Below, piece after piece: positions 1 through 9,462 of a stretch of 64,000 bases of DNA. How positions within the stretch are numbered: position 1 is the first letter of the stretch; every line of letters starts with the position of its first letter. Origin of the DNA: CAVSUZ01 sp963834715 (GTDB taxonomy: Bacteria; Pseudomonadota; Alphaproteobacteria; Acetobacterales; Acetobacteraceae); the NCBI GenBank assembly GCA_963834715.1, contig CAWIDE010000022.1, positions 744,001 through 808,000 on the forward strand, given 5' to 3'. The notes below the pieces were generated by a model. The model ran no database searches, was not told the origin of the DNA, and saw only the letters and a list, made by a program, of their open reading frames with translations. A program made the translations under genes and the position numbers.

Positions 1-1
1 C

Positions 2-1552
2 TTCGGCTCCAGGCTCCGAACTTTCCTCGCCGCCGCTCTGCGCAACCGCTTGACCGCCTTCGCTGCCGGCCTCGGCGCCACCGCCGTACTACAAAGCAGC
101 ACGGCCACCGGCCTGATGCTGACCGGCCTCGCTGCCGGAGCTGCCATCGACCTTATCCCCGCGCTCGCTGTCATGCTCGGCGCCAACGTCGGAACGACTT
201 TAATCGTCCAGGTCGTTTCATTCGATGTCGCCCGCATCGCTCCCGCACTGATCGCCGTCGGCTTCCTTATGTTCCGCCGTCCTGCCACGCGCACCCGTGA
301 TCTCGGCCGCGTGCTTATCGGCCTCGGCCTGATCCTGCTGGCGCTGCAGCAGCTCACCGCGGTCACCGCACCCGTGGATCACGCACCCACGCTTCACGCC
401 ATCTTCACCGCTCTTACTCCCGATCCGCTGATTCTGATGCTGATCGCCGCCGGCCTTACCTGGGCTGCGCATTCCAGCGTGGCTATGGTGCTCTTCATTA
501 TGTCGCTCGCCGCCGGCCATGTCGTCACACCACACGCCGCCTACGTTATGGTCCTCGGCGCCAATCTCGGAACGGCGATCAACCCGGTGCTGGAAGGCGC
601 CGCCGGCGACGCTCCCTCAGCGAAATCTATCCCGCTCGGCAACCTTCTCAACCGCGCACTCGGTTGTGCGCTGGCTCTATTCGCAATTCCCTACATCACC
701 GCCCCTGAAGCGAGCCCCGCCCGTGCCGTCGCCGACTTCCACACCGCGTTCAACATTCTTCTTGCGATCATCTTCCTCCCCCTCCTGACCCCCTACGCCG
801 CGCTGCTCCGTCGCCTGATCCCAGCCCGCACCCTCCACGCCGATCCCGCGCGCCCGATCTATCTCGACCGAGCCGCCATCGAGACGCCCGTGGTTGCCAT
901 CGGCGCCGCCGCGCGCGAGGCTCTGCGCCTGCCCGACATCCTCGAATCTATGTTGCAGGGAATCCGCGATTCGCTTCACACTGACGACCGTAAGCGAGTC
1001 GCGGAGATCCGGCACCTGGACGACAGGCTTGATAAGCTCAATTCCTCCATCAAGGGCTATCTCACCTCCCTGGATCCAGAGGCGATGACTGACGCCGACC
1101 ATCGCCGTGTAGAGCAAGTCTTGACATTCGCAACCAATATGGAGCATGCGGGCGACGTCATCGACAAGAACCTCGCCTCCCTCGCCGCCAAGCGCGTTAA
1201 GAGATGCTTAACCTTTTCCCCCGAAGGTCAGGCCGAGATCGCCGCCATGATGGACCGCCTGATCGTGAACCTCCGCACTGCGGCCGCCGTCTTCGCCTCC
1301 GATGATCCCCGCGGCGCCCGCCTGCTCGCCGGAGAAAAGGAGGTTTTCCGCGACATGGAGGCCGCCGCGACCCGCGCGCACTTCGATCGCCTTCGCCAGG
1401 GCAGAAGGGAAACTGCGGAAACCAGCGCACTGCATATCGACATGTTGCGCGATCTCAAGCAGCTTAACGCCCATTTGGTGCAGGCTGCTGCCTACCCACT
1501 CCTGGAAACCGAAGGCGCGTTGTTGCCTACTCGCCTTCGCTCCGTCGCCTGA
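2..1552 (+). CDS. Na/Pi cotransporter family protein (NptA/YjbB type), 5' end outside window
   Basis: The reading frame is open from base 2, so the true start lies upstream of the window. The product is a polytopic inner-membrane protein of the PNaS phosphate:sodium symporter family. Two family signatures are visible: the QSSTAT motif near the visible N-terminus, and a second HSSVA motif in the inverted-repeat half (about 475-490). After roughly nine hydrophobic segments, the last 220 residues form a soluble PhoU-like helical domain, typical of the bacterial YjbB group. Inferred role: phosphate transport or efflux control. It is followed after 9 bp by a NUDIX gene on the same strand, so co-transcription is plausible. 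Confidence 0.9.
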   Translation, partial: FGSRLRTFLAAALRNRLTAFAAGLGATAVLQSSTATGLMLTGLAAGAAIDLIPALAVMLGANVGTTLIVQVVSFDVARIAPALIAVGFLMFRRPATRTRDLGRVLIGLGLILLALQQLTAVTAPVDHAPTLHAIFTALTPDPLILMLIAAGLTWAAHSSVAMVLFIMSLAAGHVVTPHAAYVMVLGANLGTAINPVLEGAAGDAPSAKSIPLGNLLNRALGCALALFAIPYITAPEASPARAVADFHTAFNILLAIIFLPLLTPYAALLRRLIPARTLHADPARPIYLDRAAIETPVVAIGAAAREALRLPDILESMLQGIRDSLHTDDRKRVAEIRHLDDRLDKLNSSIKGYLTSLDPEAMTDADHRRVEQVLTFATNMEHAGDVIDKNLASLAAKRVKRCLTFSPEGQAEIAAMMDRLIVNLRTAAAVFASDDPRGARLLAGEKEVFRDMEAAATRAHFDRLRQGRRETAETSALHIDMLRDLKQLNAHLVQAAAYPLLETEGALLPTRLRSVA

Positions 1553-1561
1553 GCCGCACCC

Positions 1562-2074
1562 ATGCCGCGCAAACCAATAACAAACAAACAGGGTCACGGT
1601 CGCCAGTTCGCCGCGCTTCCCTATACCCGCCAGGACGGCGAGACAGTCATAATGCTGGTAACCAGCCGCGAAACCGGCCGCTGGGTCCTGCCGAAGGGCT
1701 GGGCCGAGAAGCACCTCAACGGCCCGCGTCTCGCCGCCAAGGAAGCGTTCGAGGAGGCCGGTATCATGGGCGACGTCCAGCGCAAGGCGATCGGAAGCTA
1801 TAACTATCTTAAGCAACTACCCAACAATCGCCATCTCGAATGCGATGTCAAAGTCTTCCCTCTGCACGTCCACAAGCTGCTCAGCAACTGGCCCGAGCGC
1901 AAACAACGCGATCGCCGCTGGTTCACCCTTTCTCAGGCCGCGATGGCCGTGGACGAACCCGACCTCTCCGCGCTTCTGCTCCGCCTGAGCACAACACGCC
2001 CTTTCGCGTCCACGGACGAAGCGTACACTCCGCCTCTGCCGAAAACCCCCAAGCGTACACTTCAAGCCGCGTAA
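1562..2074 (+). CDS. NUDIX hydrolase, DIPP/Aps1-like
   Basis: A 170-residue protein with an N-terminal beta segment, then WVLPKGW and a Nudix box of the form AAKEAFEEAGI, in which Lys replaces the usual Arg of the REUXEE core. WVLPKGW before the box is typical of diphosphoinositol/diadenosine polyphosphate hydrolases, so a nucleoside or inositol polyphosphate substrate is likely but unproven. The acidic metal-binding residues of the box are present. The ATG at 1562 lies 9 bp after the transporter stop. The C-terminal 25 residues are low complexity and probably disordered. Confidence 0.85.
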   Translation: MPRKPITNKQGHGRQFAALPYTRQDGETVIMLVTSRETGRWVLPKGWAEKHLNGPRLAAKEAFEEAGIMGDVQRKAIGSYNYLKQLPNNRHLECDVKVFPLHVHKLLSNWPERKQRDRRWFTLSQAAMAVDEPDLSALLLRLSTTRPFASTDEAYTPPLPKTPKRTLQAA

Positions 2075-2080
2075 AAACGC

Positions 2081-2158
2081 CCAGGTGACCCTTTCGCCTG
2101 TCTCAAAACCTGCGAAGTGACCCTTTCGCTCGGCCGAAAAACGCCCCAGTGACCCTTA
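2081..2158. repeat. Three imperfect copies of a GTGACCCTTT motif between convergent genes
   Basis: The sequence GTGACCCTTTCGC occurs at 2085-2097 and 2117-2129, and a shortened form GTGACCCTTA at 2149-2158, with about 32-bp spacing. Each copy is preceded by a purine-rich or CCAG stretch. The repeats fill the short gap between the convergent NUDIX and acylphosphatase genes. No hairpin terminator is obvious, so function is unknown. Confidence 0.6.
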
Positions 2159-2431
2159 GCCCGACCCTCCCCGCCGGAATCCCGGCCCTGGTGGAGGCTC
2201 CGCCAGCTCCTCCGTAATACTCACCACCTGCGCCAGCCGCGGGCCCCTCCGGCAGAGCCGCGCCAGCTCCTCCACCGCATCGGTATCCCCGGCAATGAGC
2301 GCCTCGACCGTTCCATCCCGGCGGTTACGCACCCAACCCGCGAGCCCAAGCAATTCCGCCTGAGCAATTATCCAGTCGCGGAATCCCACCCCCTGCACCC
2401 GCCCAGCAATGACCAGCCGTTTCGCAATCAT
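2156..2431 (-). CDS. acyP: Acylphosphatase
   Basis: A 91-residue protein starting at the ATG at 2431. It has the acylphosphatase signature GRVQGVGFRDW with the phosphate-binding Arg, and the WVRNRRDGTVEA segment with the catalytic Asn. Length matches the family (about 90-100). It hydrolyses carboxyl-phosphate bonds in small acyl phosphates. Its ATG overlaps the stop of the upstream ATP12 gene by 4 bp, making it the last gene of a five-gene minus-strand operon. A longer in-frame upstream start exists but would overlap ATP12 extensively and lacks family similarity. Confidence 0.88.
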   Translation of the reverse strand: MIAKRLVIAGRVQGVGFRDWIIAQAELLGLAGWVRNRRDGTVEALIAGDTDAVEELARLCRRGPRLAQVVSITEELAEPPPGPGFRRGGSG

Positions 2432-3135
2432 GCCCGCGCCAACGCCATAAACCGTGCTGCCACCGCGATGTCCTCTGCAATCGAGGCCCGCCTGGCAGCC
2501 GCTTCCGCGTCCTCCCCCCACTTCTCCATCTGATACAGCTCGTCCAGAGCCCCCAACTCGTGCGCTTCCGCCGCATCCAGCTCGCCTTCAGCCAAAGCAA
2601 GCCCCAGCACCAGGCTTCCTAACGCCGGGACCGCCACCCCCATCCCGGCCAGCCCATACTCGTCCAACCGGCCCACCGCCGCCCGCAATGCCGCAATGCT
2701 CCCCCGGTGCTGCTTCACCGGTCCGACGCCCACCACCACGCGTAACGGAGCGCCATACCTTCGTGCCACCCAATCGAGCCAAGGGTCCCAGCGCTCCTGC
2801 TGGCGCCTGACTAGCGATTCCGGCCCCTCCGCCCGGTAGCACAGCATGTCCGTCTCCCCGTACCGGGCGATCGCGTCCACTATCGGCCATCGATCGGGCG
2901 CGATCCGCTCCTGCGCTGTCCCCGCCAGCCGGGTCAGAGGCGTATCGGCATACGACATCTGGCCACCCTTGGCCGTGCCGGCCGCCTCCCATTCCGCCGC
3001 CACCGCCAGCGCCAACGCCTCGCCCCGAATCTGCAAAACCGCTCCCCCCGGCAACCTTATCGGCTGCCGATCCAATAGAATCCCATACCCCTGCTCCAAG
3101 GCCTCAACCGCCGCCGTTTCCCAGAAGCGCTTCAT
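2428..3135 (-). CDS. ATP12 family chaperone (F1-ATPase alpha-subunit assembly)
   Basis: A 235-residue protein starting MKRFWETAAVE at 3135, where ATG overlaps the AsmA stop by 4 bp. The family pattern is clear: LLDRQPIRLPGG near the N-terminus, then PLTRLAGTAQERI and DMLCYRAEGPESL. ATP12 proteins bind the F1 alpha subunit during ATP synthase assembly and are found mainly in mitochondria and alphaproteobacteria, which supports the lineage assignment. The neighbouring RluC-like gene is a common alphaproteobacterial companion. The longer in-frame extension upstream is low-complexity shadow of the AsmA C-terminus. Confidence 0.9.
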   Translation of the reverse strand: MKRFWETAAVEALEQGYGILLDRQPIRLPGGAVLQIRGEALALAVAAEWEAAGTAKGGQMSYADTPLTRLAGTAQERIAPDRWPIVDAIARYGETDMLCYRAEGPESLVRRQQERWDPWLDWVARRYGAPLRVVVGVGPVKQHRGSIAALRAAVGRLDEYGLAGMGVAVPALGSLVLGLALAEGELDAAEAHELGALDELYQMEKWGEDAEAAARRASIAEDIAVAARFMALARA

Positions 3136-5672
3136 GGTCGGAATAGCTGCTGCAGCAGTTTCCCCGCATTCGGCAGCTTCTGCGGCAGGTGTGGCGCCGC
3201 TGCAGCCGGCTTCGGCGCCGCCGAACCCGGAGCCGCCTGGCCCCGCGCCTCTGCCATTGCGGTAGCGCAAGTCGGCCCCGCCGGCAGCAACGCACCCGCC
3301 GCATTCTTGCCCGCCAGCGCCCCAATCACCGCCTGGAATCCCGCGTTTGCCGCCCCGGTCTGGTTCAGCGCCGCATGCGGATCGGCCAGCGGTCCGGTAA
3401 CTGTCAGCGGCACTTCGAAGCCCGTCCTGCCGATCCGCCCTTGCGGAAACAGGTGCAAGTCCAACGTCTGCGCCCGCAGATTCACTGTCCCGGACCCGCT
3501 CGCCGTGACAAGGCCGGAGCTGAACATGATCGGATTCAGCGTGGCCACCCCGTCATGCGCCGCCATACGAACGGCTAAGCACTTGATCTCGCTCGCCCCG
3601 GGATGCGCCAGCGCTGCCGCCGGGTTCACCCGAGCCAGCGCCGGACCAAGCAGCTTCTCCAGCACCGCCGTATCGATCTGTCCGCCTCCCATGGTCACGC
3701 TCATCGTTCCGTTCAGACTGCCCGCGATCGCCTGCGCCGTTGCCCCGGCTCCCTGCAAATCCGCCTGCACATCGGCGGTACCACTCGCAAACCCCGGCTG
3801 CCCCAGCGCCGCCAGCAGCGGCTTCAATCCGATCGCCGGCGCAGACAGGCGCACACTCACCGGAGGAGCAGGCGGGTTCGCATCCGCGGTAATTGCGGCA
3901 TCCAGCGCCCCGGCGGGCAGCGTCGCCTTGAACGGCGCAAGCCGCAGTTGCCCATTCTCCAACGACACCTGCAGCACGACGTTCCGCCACGTTTGGCCTT
4001 GAATGACCAGCGTGCCCACGGTCAGCCCGAGATCGGCATTGGCCTGATGTAACTCATTGAACGGCAGAGGCTTGTTCGAAATGACCGGTCCGCGCGCCCG
4101 AGCCGGGGCCGGGGCTGCGGCCGGAGCGGCCGGAGTCGGCTGCCCAGCAGGCGCTGCCGCGGGCGGGGCTCCAACCGCCGCTTGCATCGCGTCCAGATCC
4201 AACCGGCTCGACGCCAGCTTCCCTTTAATCGCCGGTGGCTTGCCTGGAACCAGCGACACATCCCCCGCCAGATCCCCCTGCGCGCTGGCAAACTTCATCC
4301 CGGTGAACGACACCCCCTTTGCCAGCCCGCCCAGATCCCGCACCTGGCCGGAAAAGGTTACGTTCGTCAGCTTCGGCAGCGGCCGCCCCGCCAAGTCTCC
4401 CAGCCCCGCCAGATCCGGCGTCGCTGCGGTCACCGCCACATCCATCCCCGTCAGATGCTCCGGGTCGGCAATCCCACCTTTGGCACTGAAACTGCTCGCC
4501 CCGGATTTCGCCGAGACATCAATCGGAAACGGCCCCGCCGGCTGTCCCGTCAGCAACTTCGAAACCGGTCCCACGGTGCTCGAAAAGCTCAGCGGCGCGC
4601 CTTTCAGATTCCCCGCCAGCTCTGCAGTTACCGGCTGGTCCAGCGCCGGAACACTGAGGCTCGCCTGCGTCACGGTCAGTCCCGGCATCAGCGGTGCCAG
4701 ATCGCCCGCACCTGTGTGCAGAACCACGCCGGAAATCACCGGTATTGGCCCCCCGCTATCCGCCACATGCGCCGCCAGAGTCACATTATGCAGCGCCGGC
4801 AGCCCGGCCTTGGGCGCCAGAGGCCGCAGTGCGGCCAGATCCGGCACGCTGGCATTCACGGCCAGATTATACCCCTTGCCCGTGAGCGGCTCAGCAATCC
4901 CCCCTTCCACCGCCAGCTTCGCTCCCGCCGCCGTCAGCGTCAGCGCAACCGGCCAAGGCTTTCCCGGCGTCTGCAGACCCGCTAGCGATCCGGTCTGTCC
5001 GGCGAGATCCACCGTCAGCCCGTTCACCACTGCCTGGCCACCAATCTGCATCGGCGCGTCCGCCCCGGCGCTCGTCAACGTCAATTCCCTCACGTCGGCG
5101 GCCGCCACATGCCCCGTCCGGTCATCGCGGTAGGCAATCCGAGCGTCCTCGATCCGCACCCGCGACAAGGACAAACCCATCGGCCGCGATACCGTCTGTG
5201 GCCCGCCCGGCGTGACCGTGGCCGCCGCTTGCTTCGGCGCCGGTGCAAGCTGCCAATTCACCGCCCCGGACGCCGTCCGCTCCAGCAGAATGTCCGGCTT
5301 CTCCACCACCAGGCTATCGACCGACACCTGCCGGTGCACCAGCGGCAGCAGCGCAAGCTGCACGTCCAGCGACTGGATGGTCGCCATATCCGGCCGCGAG
5401 AACCCCGTGGGGTTCGCCACCGTCACGTCATTCACGGCAATCGTCGGATGCAGCGACAAAGCGAGCCCAAGCCGGCCATGAATCACCACCTGCCGCCCCG
5501 TCGCCGAACTCAGCGCCGCCTCGACCCGCGGTTTAAAGGCATCGAGGCTGAACCGGTTGACCCCGATGATCACCCCCGCGATCACCAGCCCTGCTACGGT
5601 CCCAAAAATCGCCGCTCGTCGGCTGCGCCGGGTCGCACGGCCGGCTGGCATCGGCGCGTTGCGCCCGCTCAC
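3132..5672 (-). CDS. AsmA family protein
   Basis: An 846-residue protein. A cytoplasmic basic stretch (RATRRSRR) and one N-terminal membrane helix (about residues 20-42) are followed by the AsmA N-terminal pattern FKPRVEAALSSATGRQVVIHG. A long periplasmic beta-repeat region follows, with an AsmA_2-like C-terminal half. An Ala/Pro-rich linker sits around residues 505-530. AsmA-like proteins act at the inner membrane/periplasm in outer-membrane lipid homeostasis. The start overlaps the stop of the RluC-like gene by 4 bp. The C-terminus is Ala/Pro rich and weakly conserved. Confidence 0.9.
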   Translation of the reverse strand: MSGRNAPMPAGRATRRSRRAAIFGTVAGLVIAGVIIGVNRFSLDAFKPRVEAALSSATGRQVVIHGRLGLALSLHPTIAVNDVTVANPTGFSRPDMATIQSLDVQLALLPLVHRQVSVDSLVVEKPDILLERTASGAVNWQLAPAPKQAAATVTPGGPQTVSRPMGLSLSRVRIEDARIAYRDDRTGHVAAADVRELTLTSAGADAPMQIGGQAVVNGLTVDLAGQTGSLAGLQTPGKPWPVALTLTAAGAKLAVEGGIAEPLTGKGYNLAVNASVPDLAALRPLAPKAGLPALHNVTLAAHVADSGGPIPVISGVVLHTGAGDLAPLMPGLTVTQASLSVPALDQPVTAELAGNLKGAPLSFSSTVGPVSKLLTGQPAGPFPIDVSAKSGASSFSAKGGIADPEHLTGMDVAVTAATPDLAGLGDLAGRPLPKLTNVTFSGQVRDLGGLAKGVSFTGMKFASAQGDLAGDVSLVPGKPPAIKGKLASSRLDLDAMQAAVGAPPAAAPAGQPTPAAPAAAPAPARARGPVISNKPLPFNELHQANADLGLTVGTLVIQGQTWRNVVLQVSLENGQLRLAPFKATLPAGALDAAITADANPPAPPVSVRLSAPAIGLKPLLAALGQPGFASGTADVQADLQGAGATAQAIAGSLNGTMSVTMGGGQIDTAVLEKLLGPALARVNPAAALAHPGASEIKCLAVRMAAHDGVATLNPIMFSSGLVTASGSGTVNLRAQTLDLHLFPQGRIGRTGFEVPLTVTGPLADPHAALNQTGAANAGFQAVIGALAGKNAAGALLPAGPTCATAMAEARGQAAPGSAAPKPAAAAPHLPQKLPNAGKLLQQLFRP

Positions 5673-6649
5673 GCCCGACGCTCCGCGCGCCGCACCGGCG
5701 GTGCCGCAAAGCCCAGGGTCCGGAACGTCTCCCTCATATGCTCCGGCAGATCGGCCTCCACTTCTAACGTGCCCCCCGCCGGATGCGGCAGCACCAGCCG
5801 CCGCGCATGCAAGTGCAACGCGTCCGGCAGTCCGGCGACCGTCGCTCCGAACGCCCCGTTCTGGTCCGGCTGGGCATATTTCACGTCACCTAGGATCGGT
5901 GCGTCGATCGCAACGCAATGCACCCGCAACTGGTGAGTCCGCCCGGTCAAAGGCCGCAGCTCCAGCCATGCCAGCTTCCCGGCATGATCCAACGTCCGGT
6001 ACTCTGTGACAGCCCTGGCCGCCGCCTCGTCCTCCGGCTCCGCCACGGCGGTTCGCTCACCCCGTGCCCCGCCGACGCGTTTCAGCGACAGTTCTATCCG
6101 CCCCTCAGGCGGCATCGGCCGCCGCGTTACGACCGCCCAATAAACCTTCTGAATGTCCCGCCTGCGGAACAGAGCGGCCAGTTTCGCGGCCGTCCCCGCC
6201 GTCCTCGCCAGCAGCAACACTCCGGACGTGTCCCGGTCCAGCCGATGCACCAGCCGCGGCCGTTCCCCATCAAACCGCAGCGCGTCCAGCCATGCGTCCA
6301 TATGCTTCGTAATCCCCGGCCCGCCCTGCACTGGCACCCCGTACGGCTTGTCCAGCGCGATCACCTGCTCGTCGCAATACAACAACCGCTCCTGGAGATC
6401 CCGTGCCACCTCCGGCGCTACCTCCGGACGTGCCGGCGGTGCCGGTGAAGCGGGCAGGGGAGGGACCCGCACCGCCTGTCCGGGGATCAGCCGCGTCGAG
6501 GCCTCCGCCCGGTGCCCGTCTACCCGCACCTGTCCGGTGCGGCACAGTCGCTGGATCATACTCTGGGGCAGGCCGGGGAAATGCCGGCGGAACCATCGAT
6601 CCAGCCGGATATCCACCTCGTCCGCGGAAACCGTGACGGTCGCGCTCAT
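5669..6649 (-). CDS. rluC: RluA/RluC-family 23S rRNA pseudouridine synthase
   Basis: A 326-residue protein with an N-terminal S4 RNA-binding domain (LDRWFRRHFPGL to VRVDGHRAE, about residues 14-60) and a PseudoU_synth_2 domain with the catalytic motif HRLDRDTSGVLLLAR. The DTSG form is closer to RluC than to RluD (DTTG), so modification of 23S rRNA uridines in the RluC set is likely. The C-terminal GRTHQLRVH motif is intact. It lies in the operon with 4-bp overlaps on both sides (GNAT upstream, AsmA downstream). Confidence 0.9.
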   Translation of the reverse strand: MSATVTVSADEVDIRLDRWFRRHFPGLPQSMIQRLCRTGQVRVDGHRAEASTRLIPGQAVRVPPLPASPAPPARPEVAPEVARDLQERLLYCDEQVIALDKPYGVPVQGGPGITKHMDAWLDALRFDGERPRLVHRLDRDTSGVLLLARTAGTAAKLAALFRRRDIQKVYWAVVTRRPMPPEGRIELSLKRVGGARGERTAVAEPEDEAAARAVTEYRTLDHAGKLAWLELRPLTGRTHQLRVHCVAIDAPILGDVKYAQPDQNGAFGATVAGLPDALHLHARRLVLPHPAGGTLEVEADLPEHMRETFRTLGFAAPPVRRAERRA

Positions 6650-7164
6650 GCCAGCGGAAAATGAGCCTCGATGATCATCGGATCGTCGTGAGAAAAGTGC
6701 AGCGTGAACCCAAGAAAGCGGGCCAAGTCCAGCATCGGTTCGTTGTCCGCCAGAATCTCCCCCATAACGTGCTTCACCCCGTGCTGCCGCGCCCAGTCCA
6801 ACAGGCGCTGCATCAAGTGGGCACCGACGCCATGACCTTTAACATCCGGTTGTACCACAACCGCAAATTCTCCCACTGCGGGATCTTCTTCCCGCGCTAC
6901 TCGCGCAACGCCCACAATTTCACCGGTCGAGTCGCGGACGGCGACGAACGCCATGTCCTTTTCGTAGTCCAGCCGCGTGAATTTCGCCAGTTGCCCAGGC
7001 GAGAGTTCGCGGATCGCCGCAAAGAAACGGTGGCGCACGTCCTCCGGCGTCATACGATGAAACAACGCGTCGAGCTTCCCCGCGTCCTCCGGTAGGATGG
7101 GGCGGATGGTCAGCGATTCCACATCTGTATCCCAATGCTCCAGCAACTCGACCGGATAGCGCAT
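6646..7164 (-). CDS. GNAT family N-acetyltransferase
   Basis: A 172-residue GNAT domain protein. The acetyl-CoA pyrophosphate-binding motif appears as VKGHGVGAHLMQRLL. The N-terminal part (LTIRPILPEDAGKLDALF) and the family-specific FFAAIRELSP and LARFLGFTLHF resemble the acetyltransferase domain of Pat-type protein lysine acetyltransferases, so a protein substrate is possible. It is the first gene of the minus-strand operon and is divergent from the SCO gene, with about 110 bp between starts that must hold both promoters. Confidence 0.85.
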   Translation of the reverse strand: MRYPVELLEHWDTDVESLTIRPILPEDAGKLDALFHRMTPEDVRHRFFAAIRELSPGQLAKFTRLDYEKDMAFVAVRDSTGEIVGVARVAREEDPAVGEFAVVVQPDVKGHGVGAHLMQRLLDWARQHGVKHVMGEILADNEPMLDLARFLGFTLHFSHDDPMIIEAHFPLA

Positions 7165-7275
7165 GATGCATCACTCGATTGCGAAAGGGCATAAAAACAA
7201 CGAAATTGCCCGGAAACTTCACAAGCCGGCTCAATGTGCGACAACCGCGCTCGGTTGAGCGGCGAGAGCGAATAT

Positions 7276-7947
7276 ATGTTGCAACGCACAAAAGCCATCA
7301 CCCTATCCCGACGTTCATTCGGCCTGGGATCGGTTCTGATCGCCGCAATGCTGCTACTGGCGCGGCCGGCGTTCGCCTATCAGTGGCACAGCACCGACAT
7401 CACCGGCTACGTGCCGAACCTGTCCTTCAACATGGTGGACGCCAAAACCGCCAAACCGGTCACCCAGGCCGCCTTCAAAGGCAAGTTCACCCTGCTCTAT
7501 TTTGGCTACACCCAGTGCCCAGATGTCTGCCCGCTTACCCTCCAGCGCGTGGCGCAGGTGTTCGACAAGCTCGGTAACGACGCCCAGCGTTTCCGCTTCC
7601 TGTTCGTTACCGTCGATCCGCACCGCGATACCCTGCTGGTCCTGAGGCAATACACCGCCGCTTTTTCCCCGCTCTTCGTCGGCCTGCGCGGCGATGACGA
7701 CGCCATCGCTCGTCTCGCCCGCCGGTACCGCATCGCCTACTCCGTGTCGCCGGCCACCAAGACCCGCCCCTACGAGGTCACCCACTCCTCGGCCATCTAC
7801 GTCTTCACCCCTACCGGGGCGCCCAGGCTTCTCCTCGGCTCGCTTGCCTCGACTGACCCCGACATAAGCGGCACCGCCGAGGACCTCGAGCATCTGCTCC
7901 ATCAGCCCAAGCCCGGTCTGCTCTCCACTTTGTTCAGCTCCTTATGA
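7276..7947 (+). CDS. SCO family protein (copper chaperone for cytochrome oxidase)
   Basis: The start at 7276 (MLQRTKAITLSRRSF) gives a Tat-like or Sec signal with a hydrophobic core ending at ARPAFA. The thioredoxin-fold domain has the copper-binding CPDVC motif in FGYTQCPDVCPLTL and the later conserved histidine in YEVTHSSAIY. SCO1/SenC proteins deliver copper to the CuA site of cytochrome c oxidase. The last 4 bp overlap the start of the CtaG-like gene, so the two are translationally coupled. An alternative ATG at 7234 would add 14 residues in front of the signal and is less likely. Confidence 0.9.
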   Translation: MLQRTKAITLSRRSFGLGSVLIAAMLLLARPAFAYQWHSTDITGYVPNLSFNMVDAKTAKPVTQAAFKGKFTLLYFGYTQCPDVCPLTLQRVAQVFDKLGNDAQRFRFLFVTVDPHRDTLLVLRQYTAAFSPLFVGLRGDDDAIARLARRYRIAYSVSPATKTRPYEVTHSSAIYVFTPTGAPRLLLGSLASTDPDISGTAEDLEHLLHQPKPGLLSTLFSSL

Positions 7948-8933
7948 GTTTTACCGCATTGTCGCAGCCGGCACTCGCCCCGGCGCGGTCCAACTCCCAG
8001 GCCGTCTCCTTCTTGGTTATCCTCGCCTTTGCCGCCGCACTCGCCTGGCTCACCGCCAACTTCCCTGCCGCCCTGCCAGTCTGGGCCCCGTGGGAGTTCT
8101 CCTGGCCGGAGTTTCTTGTCCCCGCCCTGGTCCTGTGGTGGTACGTCCGCGGGCTGGCGCTTACTGAACGGGCCGATAGGCCAGCCACAGCCGGCACCCT
8201 CTCTTTCACCACCCGCGTCGTGCTGATCTACGCGGTGCTGCAGACCCACTTCGACTACATGGCCCAACACATGTTCTTCCTGAACCGGGTGCAGCACCTG
8301 GTCATGCACCACCTGGGCCCGTTCCTGATCGCCCTCGGCTGGCCCGGCGGTGTCATTGCCCGGGGCATGCCGGATCGCCTGCGCCGCGTTGTCACACATC
8401 GGGCCGTGCGCTGCGTTATCCGTGTCCTCCAGCACCCGATCATCGCTGGTGGCAGCTTTGTCGCCCTGATCGACTTCTGGCTGATTCCCGCGGTGCACTT
8501 CCAGGCGATGATTGATCACCGCCTCTATGACATCATGAACTGGAGCATGGTCCTCGACGGCCTGCTCTTCTGGTGCCTGGTGCTCGATCCGCGCCCCAGC
8601 CCACCCGCCCGCTTCGGCTTCCCCGTGCGGATGGTCACCGTGATCGCGGTCATGTTCCCCCAAATCATCTTCGGGTCCTACATCACGTTCACCCGCACTG
8701 ACCTCTATAAATTCTACGACCTCTGTGGCCGCCTCTTACCTTCGGTCACCGCTCTGAACGACCAGCATATCGGCGGGATTATTGTCTGGATCCCCGCCGC
8801 CATGATGAGCTCGGTCGCCTTCATGCTGATTCTGAACAACATTCGCTTACTCGAAGAAAAACGCCCGCCCTCTGAAATGACCGTGGCCGAGCAGCAGATG
8901 GCCGCGCTGGCGAGCAGGTGGACGGGGCGGTAG
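7944..8933 (+). CDS. CtaG-like cytochrome c oxidase assembly membrane protein
   Basis: A 329-residue polytopic membrane protein with about seven hydrophobic segments and histidine-rich helices (LQTHFDYMAQHMFFLNRVQHLVMHHLGP), characteristic of the caa3-type CtaG superfamily. It is coupled to the SCO gene by an ATGA overlap, which supports a role in copper centre or oxidase maturation. The C-terminal LEEKRPPSEMTVAEQQMAAL tail is cytoplasmic. The oxidase structural genes are not in the window. Confidence 0.88.
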   Translation: MSFTALSQPALAPARSNSQAVSFLVILAFAAALAWLTANFPAALPVWAPWEFSWPEFLVPALVLWWYVRGLALTERADRPATAGTLSFTTRVVLIYAVLQTHFDYMAQHMFFLNRVQHLVMHHLGPFLIALGWPGGVIARGMPDRLRRVVTHRAVRCVIRVLQHPIIAGGSFVALIDFWLIPAVHFQAMIDHRLYDIMNWSMVLDGLLFWCLVLDPRPSPPARFGFPVRMVTVIAVMFPQIIFGSYITFTRTDLYKFYDLCGRLLPSVTALNDQHIGGIIVWIPAAMMSSVAFMLILNNIRLLEEKRPPSEMTVAEQQMAALASRWTGR

Positions 8934-9462
8934 CGCGGGCGCGCTTTGTCCCTCCAGATCGTGGGACGTGACGTGGCGTGGCAACCGAGCGCCGAGCGTT
9001 AGTGATCAACGTGAGTATGGGATTCCCTGACAGAGAGAGAAGCCGATCCTCAGGGCCATAGCAGAACGCTACAATTCGTTTACGCGTTTACGCCCCCGGA
9101 AGCCCTGGGGAGCTGCGGGATCAGGGCTCACCGTCCTCCTCCGATCCCTTCTTTGCCTGCGGGGGCTCTGGCGGTATTCTCGGAAAGTCAAACAAGGATC
9201 GTGTGGATTGGCGCCCGGCGGCTGCGGCGCTGCATGATCAGACGGCACGGCGAGCGTGACGAGACCCTCGCGGAAATACCCATTTCTGGCGTGGCGTAGC
9301 GCGGAGGGCCGCCCTTTCTCTGATCGCGGATGTAACCAGGGTGTAAAAGGTAACGGGGTACACGTGCGATGGCCAAGATTAATTTGCCAAGAGGGGACAT
9401 CAGGACCAAAAGTAACATCCGCTGGCGCACAATTTTAAAGATGCGTCTGGAGGGAGGAAGTC
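8934..9462. other. Intergenic stretch without a recognisable gene
   Basis: About 530 bp between the CtaG-like gene and the cupin pseudogene. Short open frames here show no family pattern. A purine-rich ribosome binding site (GGAGGGAGG, about 9450-9458) precedes the cupin ATG. Nothing else is seen. Confidence 0.6.
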
